From: Cereibacter ovatus | GTDB lineage: Bacteria > Pseudomonadota > Alphaproteobacteria > Rhodobacterales > Rhodobacteraceae | Direction: 5' to 3' | Assembly: GCF_900207575.1 (NCBI RefSeq) | Contig: NZ_OAOQ01000004.1 | Coordinates: forward strand, 186,001-250,000 | DNA length: 64,000 bases | Shown here: positions 8,644 to 16,230 of the stretch, piece by piece | Layout: each line of letters opens with the position of its first letter | How positions within the stretch are numbered: position 1 is the first letter of the stretch | Position numbers and translations under genes: made by a program | The notes under the pieces: model-generated | Told to the model about the DNA's origin: nothing | The model's database searches: none | The model's input: the letters and a program-made list of their open reading frames with translations, nothing else

Positions 8644-8814
8644 ATGAGCCGTCACCTTGCAGACAAGCGCACCCCATCCGACGGCGGACGGGTGAAGAAT
8701 TTCATGCGGTTGGCCCGCAATCCCCGCGAAATGTGGCACCGTGACGAGACGCCGCCCGCCACCAACCGCCGGCTGGTGGAATTCCTGCGGATCGCCCGCG
8801 GCCGTCAGGCATAG
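8644..8814 (+). CDS. Small basic protein of unknown function (56 residues)
   Basis: A short frame runs from ATG at 8644 to TAG at 8814 behind a strong AGGAGGA ribosome site and a good promoter. The product is hydrophilic and strongly basic, with many Arg and Lys residues, begins MSRHLADKRTPSDGGRVK and ends in RLVEFLRIARGRQA. It has no signal peptide, cysteine pair or membrane segment. The two RLAR/RIAR-like helical stretches could bind nucleic acid or a protein partner, but that is a guess. I do not recognise a family. Promoter, ribosome site and codon use like its neighbours all support a real gene. A strong inverted repeat follows it. Confidence 0.65.
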   Translation: MSRHLADKRTPSDGGRVKNFMRLARNPREMWHRDETPPATNRRLVEFLRIARGRQA

Positions 8815-8830
8815 GCACAGGCCAGCGATC

Positions 8831-8853
8831 GGGGCGCGCCGCCGGCGCGCCCC
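8831..8853. terminator. Stem-loop between the small gene and ilvE
   Basis: A perfect ten-base-pair stem (GGGGCGCGCC / GGCGCGCCCC) with a three-base loop sits between two convergent genes. Only two T residues follow on the plus strand and none on the minus strand, so it may act bidirectionally or with Rho rather than as a classic terminator. Confidence 0.5.
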
Positions 8854-8861
8854 TTGCCATG

Positions 8862-9728
8862 TCAGGCGCGGACCAGCTTTTCGTAATCGGTCGCGATTTC
8901 GCGGGTCAGGGCGCCCACTTCGAACGTGTAGTCACCGATCTGGCCCACCGGCGTCACCTCGGCCGCGGTGCCTGTCAGCCAGCACTGCTCAAACCCTTCC
9001 AGTTCGGCCGCCTCGATATAGCGTTCGTGGACGGTGATGCCCTTGTCACGCAGCATCCCGATCACGGTCTGGCGGGTGATCCCGTTCAGGATCGCATCCG
9101 GCAACGGGGTGTGAACCTCGCCGTTCTTCACGAAGAAGATGTTGGCGCCGGTCGCCTCGGCCACATAGCCGCGATAATCGAACATCATCGCATCCGAGCA
9201 GCCCTTGGCCTCGGCCGCGTGCTTGGACATGGTGCAGATCATGTAAAGCCCCGACGCCTTCGCCGCGCTGGGAATGGTCTCGGGCGAGGGCCGCTTCCAC
9301 TTCGAGATGTCAAGTTTCGCGCCCTTGAACTTGGCGTCGCCGTAATAGTTGCCCCACGACCAGACCGCCACCGCCATGCGGATCGGGTTGCGCGACGAGG
9401 CCACGCCCATATCCTCGCCGGCGCCGCGCCATGCCAGCGCGCGGACATAGGCATCGGTCAGGCCGTTGGCCTCCAGTGTCGCGGTCTTCGCCGCCTCGAT
9501 CTCTGCGACCGTGTAGGGTAGCGGCATGTCCAGCAGCTCGGCCGATTTCCGCAGACGCTCGGAATGTTCCACCGATTTGAAAATCTTGCCAGTGTAGCAC
9601 CGCTCGCCCTCGAACACCGACGAGGCATAGTGCAGCGCATGGGTCAGGATATGCACCTTGGCATCCCGCCATTCGACCAGCTTGCCATCCATCCAGATCT
9701 TGCCGTCGCGGTCGTCGTATCCAGCCAT
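8862..9728 (-). CDS. ilvE: Branched-chain amino-acid aminotransferase IlvE
   Basis: This 288-residue class IV PLP aminotransferase transfers the amino group between glutamate and the 2-oxo acids of leucine, isoleucine and valine. Diagnostic stretches are KIWMDGKLVEWRDAKVHILT at the N-terminus, the HYASSVFEGERCY block, the catalytic-lysine region IPSAAKASGLY and the C-terminal LTGTAAEVTPVGQI cofactor-phosphate segment. Length matches the bacterial enzyme (about 290-310). The start at 9728 has an AGGAGAG ribosome site; the frame stays open much further upstream, but that part reads through the intergenic region and into petP on the other strand. It diverges from petP, and two copies of TTGCGCAA lie in the shared control region. 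Confidence 0.93.
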   Translation of the reverse strand: MAGYDDRDGKIWMDGKLVEWRDAKVHILTHALHYASSVFEGERCYTGKIFKSVEHSERLRKSAELLDMPLPYTVAEIEAAKTATLEANGLTDAYVRALAWRGAGEDMGVASSRNPIRMAVAVWSWGNYYGDAKFKGAKLDISKWKRPSPETIPSAAKASGLYMICTMSKHAAEAKGCSDAMMFDYRGYVAEATGANIFFVKNGEVHTPLPDAILNGITRQTVIGMLRDKGITVHERYIEAAELEGFEQCWLTGTAAEVTPVGQIGDYTFEVGALTREIATDYEKLVRA

Positions 9729-9761
9729 TTTCACTCTCCTGCGCACCTGGCTTTGCGAAAA

Positions 9762-9801
9762 TTGCGCAAGATAGGTCCGATACGGGCATAAAGTTGCGCA
9801 A
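9762..9801. promoter_or_regulatory. Paired TTGCGCAA palindromes between ilvE and petP
   Basis: Two identical eight-base palindromes, at 9762-9769 and 9794-9801, are 32 bases apart start to start, close to three DNA helical turns. The first overlaps a TATCTT -10-like sequence of ilvE on the minus strand, and the second is near its -35 region. The arrangement looks like an operator for a dimeric regulator. The regulator is not known; PetP, encoded next door, is one candidate. Confidence 0.4.
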
Positions 9802-9829
9802 ATGACGGGCCGTCGGTAACAGTTGAGTC

Positions 9830-9858
9830 TTGGAAAGTCAACAAGGCTGACATAAAAT
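9830..9858 (+). promoter_or_regulatory. Candidate sigma-70 promoter of the petPR operon
   Basis: TTGGAA (9830-9835) and TAAAAT (9853-9858) have 17-base spacing. The predicted transcript start is near 9865, and a strong AAAAGGAGA ribosome site precedes the petP ATG at 9882. Confidence 0.5.
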
Positions 9859-9881
9859 CCACCGGGGAAAAGGAGACGGAC

Positions 9882-10391
9882 ATGGCCGAGGGGGGACCGG
9901 GACCGGGCGGCGGCGAGGCGCTGCTGTTCCTGACCGACGAACAGTTGCGCAAGGGGATCGAGGCGATGTTCTTCGCCTATCGCGGCTTTACCGCCGACCC
10001 CGACCGGATTCTGGAAGATCTGGATTACGGCCGCGCCCATCACCGCGCGGTGCATTTCATCCACCGCAGTCCGGGCACCACCGTGAACAACCTGCTGTCG
10101 ATCCTGGGCGTGACCAAGCAAAGCCTGAACCGCGTGCTGCGCACCCTGATCGAGGACGGTCTGGTGGAAAGTCGCGTCGGCCGCGTGGACAAGCGCGAAC
10201 GCCATCTTTACCTGACCCCGCGCGGGACCGAACTGGAACGGATGCTGTCGGATGCCCAGCGCGCCCGGATGCGCGCCGCCTATCGCGCGGCGGGGCCTGC
10301 GGCGGTGCAGGGCTTCCGGCAGGTGCTTGAGGCGATGATGGACCCCGAACTGCGCCGCCAGTATCAGACCCTGAAAGAGGGCGGCGCATGA
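9882..10391 (+). CDS. petP: MarR-family regulator PetP
   Basis: This 169-residue winged-helix protein has a MarR DNA-binding core at about residues 55-125: GTTVNNLLSILGVTKQSLNR is the helix-turn-helix and VGRVDKRERHLYLTPRG the wing. The glycine-rich first dozen residues are probably disordered. In Rhodobacter capsulatus the petP-petR pair lies just upstream of the cytochrome bc1 genes. The same order (MarR protein then OmpR-type regulator, ATGA overlap) is seen here, which is the basis for the name. MarR proteins usually repress and respond to small ligands; the target is not known from this sequence. A good ribosome site and promoter precede it. Confidence 0.82.
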   Translation: MAEGGPGPGGGEALLFLTDEQLRKGIEAMFFAYRGFTADPDRILEDLDYGRAHHRAVHFIHRSPGTTVNNLLSILGVTKQSLNRVLRTLIEDGLVESRVGRVDKRERHLYLTPRGTELERMLSDAQRARMRAAYRAAGPAAVQGFRQVLEAMMDPELRRQYQTLKEGGA

Positions 10392-11086
10392 CCGAGCCTT
10401 TGGCCCATCTGCTGATCGTCGACGACGACGAACGCATCCGGGGGCTGTTGCAGAAGTTTCTGGTGCGCAACGGCTTTCTGGTGTCTTCGGCCCGTGATGC
10501 GGCACAGGCCCGCCGCCTGCTGGCGGGGCTGGAATTCGACCTGATCGTGCTGGATGTGATGATGCCGGGCGAAGACGGCATTTCGCTGACCCGCGCCCTG
10601 CGCGAGGATCTGGCGACGCCGATCCTGCTGCTGACCGCGCGGGCCGAAACCGCCCACCGCATCGAGGGGCTGGAAGCCGGCGCCGACGACTATCTTGCCA
10701 AGCCGTTCGAGCCGAAGGAACTTCTGCTGCGGATCAACGCGATCCTGCGCCGCGTGCCCTCGGCCCGGCCCGAACTGGGTCCAAAGGTGCTGCATCTGGG
10801 CGATGTGCGCTATGATCTGGAACGCGGCGAGTTGTGGCGCGGCACCGATCCGGTGCGCCTGACCGCGACCGAGGCCGCGCTGATGCGGATCTTCGCCGCC
10901 CAACCCGGCGAGGCGGTCAGCCGCGAAAAGCTGGTGGGCGATCTGGGCCGCGACGACAGCCAAAGTCAGGAACGCGCGGTGGATGTGCAGATCACCCGCC
11001 TGCGCCGCAAGATCGAGGTCGATCCGCGGCAGCCGCGCTATCTTCAGACGGTGCGCGGCTCGGGCTACATGCTGGCGCCGGACTGA
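10388..11086 (+). CDS. petR: OmpR-family response regulator PetR
   Basis: This 232-residue two-domain regulator has an N-terminal receiver (about 5-120) with the acidic pocket DDD at 12-14, phospho-acceptor Asp56 (LIVLDVMMPGEDG) and conserved Lys105 (DDYLAKPF). A C-terminal OmpR/PhoB winged helix (about 135-230) includes the terminal motif RLRRKIEVDP and VRGSGYML. The ATG overlaps the petP stop (ATGA), so the pair is translationally coupled. No histidine kinase is adjacent. R. capsulatus petR was described as needed for growth under respiratory and photosynthetic conditions; that role is carried over here by homology only. The deacetylase gene follows after 25 bases on the same strand, so transcription may continue. 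Confidence 0.88.
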   Translation: MTEPLAHLLIVDDDERIRGLLQKFLVRNGFLVSSARDAAQARRLLAGLEFDLIVLDVMMPGEDGISLTRALREDLATPILLLTARAETAHRIEGLEAGADDYLAKPFEPKELLLRINAILRRVPSARPELGPKVLHLGDVRYDLERGELWRGTDPVRLTATEAALMRIFAAQPGEAVSREKLVGDLGRDDSQSQERAVDVQITRLRRKIEVDPRQPRYLQTVRGSGYMLAPD

Positions 11087-11111
11087 CGGGCCGCAGCCAA
11101 GGGAGGAACGG

Positions 11112-12038
11112 ATGACAGTTGCCTGGTTCTCGCACCCCGCCTCTGACGGGCACATCACCCCCGACGGCCACCCCGAGCGCGTGGCGCGGATGCAGGCGGT
11201 GGCGCAGGCGCTGGCCCCGCTGCCGCTGATCCGGCACGAGGCGCCGCTGGCCGCCAAGGCCGACCTGCTGCGCTGTCACCCCCAACGCTATCTGGACCGG
11301 CTTCGGGCGGCCGAGCCCGCCGAAGGCATCGTGGGGCTTGATCCCGACACCTGGATGTCGCCTGGAACGCTTCAGGCCGCGATGCGCGCGGCGGGCGGCA
11401 CCTGTGCCGCGGTCGATCTGGTGCTGTCGGGCGGCGCGAGGTCGGCCTTTGTCGGCTGCCGCCCGCCCGGCCACCACGCCGAGCGCGAAAAGCCGATGGG
11501 GTTCTGCCTGTTCGGCAGCGTGGCGATCGCGGCGAAACGGGCGCTGGATCACCACGGCCTGTCCCGCGTCGCGGTGGTGGATTTCGACGTGCATCACGGC
11601 AACGGCACGCAGGATCTGCTGTGGGACGAAAGCCGGGCGCTGTTCGTCTCAAGCCACCAGATGCCGCTTTATCCCGGCACCGGGGCGGCCGACGAACGGG
11701 GCGCCCATGGCCAGATCCTGAATGTCCCGCTGCACCCCGGATCGGATGGCGCCGCCATGCGCGCCGCCTATGAGGCGCAGGTGTTCCCCCGGATTGACGC
11801 TTTCGCGCCCGAACTGATCCTGATCTCGGCCGGGTTCGACGCCCATGCCGACGACCCCTTGGCCGGGTTGACCTGGCAGGCCGAGGATTTCGGCTGGCTG
11901 ACGGGCCGGCTTTGCGATCTGGCTGCGGCGCATTGCGGCGGGCGGGTGGTCTCGACACTGGAAGGTGGATATGATCTGCCTGCCCTCGCCGCGAGTGTCG
12001 CGGCACATGTGGGCGTCCTTCAGGAGCGGAGCGCATGA
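11112..12038 (+). CDS. Histone deacetylase-family (acetylpolyamine/acyl-lysine) hydrolase
   Basis: This 308-residue zinc hydrolase has the arginase/deacetylase fold. The active site is complete: HH at 121-122 in PPGHHAE, zinc ligands Asp159 and His161 in DFDVHHGNGTQ, and Asp243 in SAGFDAHADDPL. EGGYDL near the end completes the pocket. Bacterial members remove acetyl groups from polyamines, acetoin-related compounds or protein lysines; the substrate cannot be told here. The ATG at 11112 has a GGGAGG ribosome site. It overlaps xseB by four bases (ATGA) and leads a run that continues with ispA and dxs. Its role beside isoprenoid genes is not explained by the sequence. Confidence 0.9.
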   Translation: MTVAWFSHPASDGHITPDGHPERVARMQAVAQALAPLPLIRHEAPLAAKADLLRCHPQRYLDRLRAAEPAEGIVGLDPDTWMSPGTLQAAMRAAGGTCAAVDLVLSGGARSAFVGCRPPGHHAEREKPMGFCLFGSVAIAAKRALDHHGLSRVAVVDFDVHHGNGTQDLLWDESRALFVSSHQMPLYPGTGAADERGAHGQILNVPLHPGSDGAAMRAAYEAQVFPRIDAFAPELILISAGFDAHADDPLAGLTWQAEDFGWLTGRLCDLAAAHCGGRVVSTLEGGYDLPALAASVAAHVGVLQERSA

Positions 12039-12274
12039 CGGAAAAGCCGGTGGCGGACATGACCTTCGAAGAGGCGATGGCGGCGCTGGAAGCCGTTGTC
12101 ACCGCATTGGAAAAAGGCGACGTGCCGCTGGACGCATCCATTGCGCTTTACGAACGCGGCTCGGCGCTGAAGGCGCATTGCGCGCAGAAGCTGAAGGATG
12201 CCGAAGACAAGGTCGAAATGATCCGCGCCGCCGAAGGGCGCGCGACAGGAACGGTTCCGGCGGAGGGATTGTGA
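12035..12274 (+). CDS. xseB: Exodeoxyribonuclease VII small subunit
   Basis: This 79-residue helical protein fits XseB in size and sequence: MTFEEAMAALEAVVTALEKG, then PLDASIALYERGSALKAHC, a two-helix hairpin. Several XseB copies bind the large subunit XseA to form the single-strand-specific exonuclease VII, used in mismatch repair and recombination. xseA is not in the window. The ATG overlaps the deacetylase stop and its TGA overlaps the ispA GTG (GTGA). xseB next to ispA and dxs is a widespread bacterial arrangement. Confidence 0.93.
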   Translation: MTEKPVADMTFEEAMAALEAVVTALEKGDVPLDASIALYERGSALKAHCAQKLKDAEDKVEMIRAAEGRATGTVPAEGL

Positions 12275-13140
12275 GCTTTTCCAATGCGTTGACAGAATCT
12301 GCCGCCCTTGTGCAGGCGCGGCTGGATGCGGCCCTTGCGGACCGCGGGGATCTGCCGGTGGTGCAGGCCATGCGCTATGCGGTGCAGGGCGGCAAGCGGC
12401 TGCGCGGCTTTCTGGTGCTGGAATCGGCCCGGCTGCACGGGATCGCGCCCGAAGGCGCCATCAGCGCCGCGGCGGCAATCGAGGCGCTTCACGCCTATTC
12501 CCTTGTCCATGACGACATGCCCTGCATGGATGACGACGACCTGCGCCGCGGCCTGCCCACGGTTCACCGCAAATGGGACGAATGCACCGCCGTTCTGGCC
12601 GGTGACGCGCTTCAGACGCTGGCGTTCGAGCTGGTGGCCGATCCGGCGCTTGGCTCGGCCGAGGTTCGGATCGAGCTGGTGGCAAGCCTTGCCAAAGCTT
12701 CGGGCGCCGAGGGGATGGTGCTGGGTCAGGCGCTGGACATCGCCGCCGAAACCGCGGCCGAACCGCTGACTCTGGATCAGATCACGCATCTTCAGGCGGG
12801 CAAGACCGGGGCGCTGATCCGCTGGTCTGCCGAAGCCGGCGCCATTCTGGGGCAGGCCGACCGCGCGCCGCTGCGCCGATACGCCACGGCGCTGGGGCTT
12901 GCGTTCCAGATCGCGGACGACATTCTCGATGTCGAGGGCGATGCGGAAAAGGCGGGCAAGCGGCTTCAGAAGGATGCCGAGGCCGGCAAGGCCACATTCG
13001 TCTCGCTTCTCGGGCTTGACGGCGCCAAGGCACGCGCCCGGGCCCTTGTCGACGAGGCCGAGGCCGCGCTTGCGCCCTACGGCACGGATGCAGGAACATT
13101 GATCGAGGCCGCACGCTTCGTCATCTCGCGTGAAAGCTGA
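12271..13140 (+). CDS. ispA: Polyprenyl (farnesyl/geranyl) diphosphate synthase
   Basis: This 289-residue trans-prenyltransferase condenses isopentenyl diphosphate with allylic diphosphates to make geranyl or farnesyl diphosphate for quinones, carotenoids and undecaprenol. The first aspartate-rich motif is HDDMPCMDDDDLRRG (about 80-94), and the second is FQIADDILDVEGD. The GGKRLRG substrate-binding segment is at about 40-46. The two residues between the aspartate pairs are of the short-chain bacterial FPP synthase type. It starts with GTG at 12271, sharing four bases with the xseB stop behind a GGAGGG ribosome site. dxs follows nine bases after the stop. Confidence 0.93.
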   Translation: MSFSNALTESAALVQARLDAALADRGDLPVVQAMRYAVQGGKRLRGFLVLESARLHGIAPEGAISAAAAIEALHAYSLVHDDMPCMDDDDLRRGLPTVHRKWDECTAVLAGDALQTLAFELVADPALGSAEVRIELVASLAKASGAEGMVLGQALDIAAETAAEPLTLDQITHLQAGKTGALIRWSAEAGAILGQADRAPLRRYATALGLAFQIADDILDVEGDAEKAGKRLQKDAEAGKATFVSLLGLDGAKARARALVDEAEAALAPYGTDAGTLIEAARFVISRES

Positions 13141-13149
13141 AGGAAGACC

Positions 13150-15063
13150 ATGACCGACAGACCCCGCACGCCGACGCTCGACCGGGTAACACTTCCGGTC
13201 GATCTCAAGGGCCTTACCGACCGGGAGTTGCACAACCTTGCCGACGAGTTGCGCGCCGAGACGGTCTCGGCCGTGTCGGTGACGGGCGGGCACCTTGGCG
13301 CCGGCCTTGGCGTGGTGGAACTGACGGTGGCGCTGCACGCGGTCTTTGACGCGCCGCGCGACAAGATCATCTGGGACGTGGGCCACCAGTGCTATCCGCA
13401 CAAGATCCTGACCGGGCGGCGCGACCGCATCCGCACACTGCGGACGGGTGGCGGTCTGTCGGGCTTCACCAAACGGTCGGAAAGCCCCTATGACTGCTTC
13501 GGCGCGGGCCATTCGTCCACCTCGATCTCGGCGGCGGTGGGCTTTGCCGCAGCGCGCGAACTGGGCGGCGATCCGGGCGATGCCATCGCGATCATCGGCG
13601 ACGGCTCGATGTCGGCCGGCATGGCGTTCGAGGCGCTGAACCACGGCGGCCACCTGAAAAAGCGCGTCATCGTCATCCTGAACGACAATGAAATGAGCAT
13701 CGCGCCCCCCGTCGGCGCGCTGTCGTCGTATCTGTCGCGGCTTTACGCCGGCGCGCCGTTCCAGGATTTCAAGGCCGCCGCCAAGGGCGCGCTGGGTCTT
13801 TTGCCGGAACCCTTCCAGGAAGGCGCCCGCCGCGCGAAAGAGATGCTGAAAAGCGTCACCGTCGGCGGCACCCTGTTTGAAGAACTGGGCTTTTCCTATG
13901 TCGGCCCGATCGACGGCCACGATCTGGACCAGCTTTTGCCGGTGCTGCGCACGGTGAAACAGCGGGCAAGCGGCCCGGTGCTGATCCATGTCATCACCAA
14001 GAAGGGCAAAGGCTATGCCCCGGCCGAGGCCGCCCGCGACCGCGGCCATGCGACGAACAAGTTCGACGTGCTGACCGGCGCGCAGGTCAAGGCCGTGTCG
14101 AACGCGCCGTCCTACACCAAGGTCTTCGCGCAAAGCCTGATCAAGGAAGCCGAAACCGACGAACGCATCTGCGCCGTCACCGCGGCGATGCCGGACGGCA
14201 CCGGGTTGAACCTTTTTGCCGAACGGTTCCCGAAGCGGTGCTTTGACGTGGGCATTGCCGAACAGCATGCCGTGACCTTCTCGGCCGGTCTGGCCGCCGG
14301 GGGGCTGCGGCCGTTCTGCGCGATCTATTCGACCTTCCTGCAACGCGGCTATGACCAGATCGTGCATGACGTGGCGATCCAGCGCCTGCCAGTGCGCTTT
14401 GCCATCGACCGCGCGGGTCTGGTGGGTGCCGATGGCGCGACGCACGCCGGCGCCTTCGACACCGCGTTCCTTGCCAACCTGCCCGGCATGGTGGTGATGG
14501 CCGCCGCGGACGAGGCCGAACTGTTCCACATGGTCGCCACCGCCGCCGCGCATGACGAAGGCCCGATCGCCTTCCGCTATCCCCGCGGTGACGGTATCGG
14601 GCTGGACATGCCCGCGCGCGGCGTGCCGCTGGAAATCGGCCGCGGCCGCATCATGCGCGAGGGCAGCCGCGTGGCGCTGCTGTCTTTCGGCACGCGGCTT
14701 CAGGAAGTGCAGCAGGCCGCCGAGGCGCTGGCCCAGCGCGGGATCTCGCCCACCGTGGCCGACGCGCGCTTTGCCAAGCCGCTTGACCGCGACCTGATCC
14801 TGCAACTGGCCGCCCATCACGAGGCGCTGATCACGATCGAAGAGGGCGCCATCGGCGGCTTCGGCAGCCATGTCGCCCAGCTTCTGGCCGAGGAAGGCGT
14901 GTTCGACCGCGGCATCCGTTACCGTTCGATGGTGCTGCCCGATATCTTCATCGACCAGAACAGCGCCGAGGCGATGTATGCCGTCGCCGGCCTGAACGCC
15001 GCCGACATCGAGCGCAAGGTTCTGGAAACGCTGGGTGTGGCCATGGTGACCAAGCGCGCCTGA
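13150..15063 (+). CDS. dxs: 1-Deoxy-D-xylulose-5-phosphate synthase
   Basis: This 637-residue thiamine-diphosphate enzyme joins pyruvate and glyceraldehyde 3-phosphate in the first step of the MEP isoprenoid pathway. The cofactor-binding motif [19 protein letters not shown] and a downstream NDN give the thiamine diphosphate and magnesium site. The middle domain carries [15 protein letters not shown], and [18 protein letters not shown] is the transketolase-like DRAG motif. Length is usual. An AAGGAAG ribosome site precedes the ATG. It is last in the deacetylase-xseB-ispA-dxs run and is followed by a strong terminator. A link to thiBPQ is only that the enzyme consumes thiamine diphosphate. Confidence 0.96.
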   Translation: MTDRPRTPTLDRVTLPVDLKGLTDRELHNLADELRAETVSAVSVTGGHLGAGLGVVELTVALHAVFDAPRDKIIWDVGHQCYPHKILTGRRDRIRTLRTGGGLSGFTKRSESPYDCFGAGHSSTSISAAVGFAAARELGGDPGDAIAIIGDGSMSAGMAFEALNHGGHLKKRVIVILNDNEMSIAPPVGALSSYLSRLYAGAPFQDFKAAAKGALGLLPEPFQEGARRAKEMLKSVTVGGTLFEELGFSYVGPIDGHDLDQLLPVLRTVKQRASGPVLIHVITKKGKGYAPAEAARDRGHATNKFDVLTGAQVKAVSNAPSYTKVFAQSLIKEAETDERICAVTAAMPDGTGLNLFAERFPKRCFDVGIAEQHAVTFSAGLAAGGLRPFCAIYSTFLQRGYDQIVHDVAIQRLPVRFAIDRAGLVGADGATHAGAFDTAFLANLPGMVVMAAADEAELFHMVATAAAHDEGPIAFRYPRGDGIGLDMPARGVPLEIGRGRIMREGSRVALLSFGTRLQEVQQAAEALAQRGISPTVADARFAKPLDRDLILQLAAHHEALITIEEGAIGGFGSHVAQLLAEEGVFDRGIRYRSMVLPDIFIDQNSAEAMYAVAGLNAADIERKVLETLGVAMVTKRA

Positions 15064-15082
15064 CCCCCTTTGCCCCTGCATC

Positions 15083-15113
15083 AAGGCCGGCCGATCCCCT
15101 CGGCCGGCCTTTT
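15083..15113 (+). terminator. Rho-independent terminator after dxs
   Basis: A perfect 12-base-pair stem (AAGGCCGGCCGA / TCGGCCGGCCTT) with a five-base loop is followed by a short T-run (TTTGCTTT). It begins 20 bases after the dxs stop and closes the operon. Confidence 0.88.
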
Positions 15114-15308
15114 GCTTTGCACCCGCCTGTCGGACGGGATGGACCAGGCCCGCCGCAACTCCCGGCAAAATCATGGCAGAATGGTGTTTTTATCCATTCC
15201 GAGCAAGCCACTCTCGTAAGAGATCCGGTTACATTCCAAAGTTCTGCCACGGATTGGTCGGTTTTACCGCATAGCTCTGGCACGACTTAAGCATGATGGG
15301 GCGAGTCG

Positions 15309-16214
15309 ATGGAACTGGCGCGAAAACTGGCAACCGCTGGCGTGACACTTGCCCTGGCGCTGGGTGCGGGGCGCTACATGGAGGGCTACGCCCAGCGCGC
15401 CGACGCCCCCGCGGAACGGCCCGAGCGGATCGAAGCCACCGCCGCGACGGCAATCGCTGCGCCCGCGCTGCGCATCCAGACGCCCCCGCTTGACCAGCCT
15501 ACCCGCCTGACCCTGCCCGTCGAGGCGCCGGTTCCGGCACCGCTGAACGCACAAGCCGCCTGCACCGTAACCCTCGATCTTGCGACAGAGCCCGCGGCGG
15601 TGCTTGCCGTCAGCCTTCACGCCGCCTGCCACGCCGGCGAGCGGGTGGTCCTTCGCCACGCGGGCCTTGCCGTCACCGGGCGCGTGTCGGATTCCGGGCA
15701 TCTTCTGGCCCATCTTCCGGCACTTGACGCGGGGGGTTCGGTGTCCGTCCGGTTCGGCGATGGCACCACGGTCGCGGCAGCCCGGCCGGTTCCCGAAATC
15801 GCAACCCTGCGGCGGTTTGGCGTGCAATGGATCGGCGAGGATGCCTTTCAGGTCCATGCCCTGTCGAACGGCGCCCGCCATGGCGACCCGGGGCATGTCT
15901 CGGCGGTCGATCCGCGGCGGACGGGCGATGCGGCGGGCTTTCTGTCGCTTCTGGGCGATGCCGGGGTGGCGCAGCCGATGCTGGCCGAGGTCTATACCTA
16001 TCCTGCCGATGGTGCGCCGGTCGCGGTCCAACTGGAAGCCGCGGTGACGGATCGCACCTGCGGCCACGAATTGCTGGCCGAAACGCTGACAAGCGTCGGC
16101 GGCCGCCCGCATGTGGCGGAACTGACGCTTGCCATGCCGGGTTGCGACGCGGTGGGCGACTATATCGTGTTGAAGAATCTGCCACGCACGCTAACCATGG
16201 CGGCCTCAGGATAG
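15309..16214 (+). CDS. Exported protein of unknown function (often labelled 'translocase')
   Basis: This 301-residue protein has an N-terminal hydrophobic segment (LATAGVTLALALGAGRYM) that is a signal peptide or membrane anchor, an Ala/Pro-rich linker to about residue 75, and a beta-rich domain. Four cysteines in the body (CTVTLD, HAACHAG, RTCGHEL, MPGCDAVGD) could form disulphides in the periplasm. I recognise no catalytic motif. The label 'translocase' given to relatives is not supported by anything visible. It is followed after 16 bases by a PBP/OmpA protein, and the two probably form one unit in the cell envelope. The ribosome site GGGGCGAG is acceptable. The 245-base gap before it holds the dxs terminator and no other gene I can see. 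Confidence 0.7.
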   Translation: MELARKLATAGVTLALALGAGRYMEGYAQRADAPAERPERIEATAATAIAAPALRIQTPPLDQPTRLTLPVEAPVPAPLNAQAACTVTLDLATEPAAVLAVSLHAACHAGERVVLRHAGLAVTGRVSDSGHLLAHLPALDAGGSVSVRFGDGTTVAAARPVPEIATLRRFGVQWIGEDAFQVHALSNGARHGDPGHVSAVDPRRTGDAAGFLSLLGDAGVAQPMLAEVYTYPADGAPVAVQLEAAVTDRTCGHELLAETLTSVGGRPHVAELTLAMPGCDAVGDYIVLKNLPRTLTMAASG

Positions 16215-16230
16215 GGGCGGCGGGAACGGC

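Noticed and set aside
12148-15174. About 1000-codon open frame on the minus strand opposite ispA and dxs
   Set aside because: It mirrors strongly supported genes. Its product is Arg/Gly/His-rich with no domain, which is a usual artefact of high-GC codon bias.
15278-15292. Sigma-54-like TGGCACG with a GC exactly 10 bases later, upstream of the exported pair
   Set aside because: Spacing is right, but the -12 element reads AAGC rather than TTGC, and the predicted start (about 15304) would leave the GGGGCG ribosome site out of the transcript.
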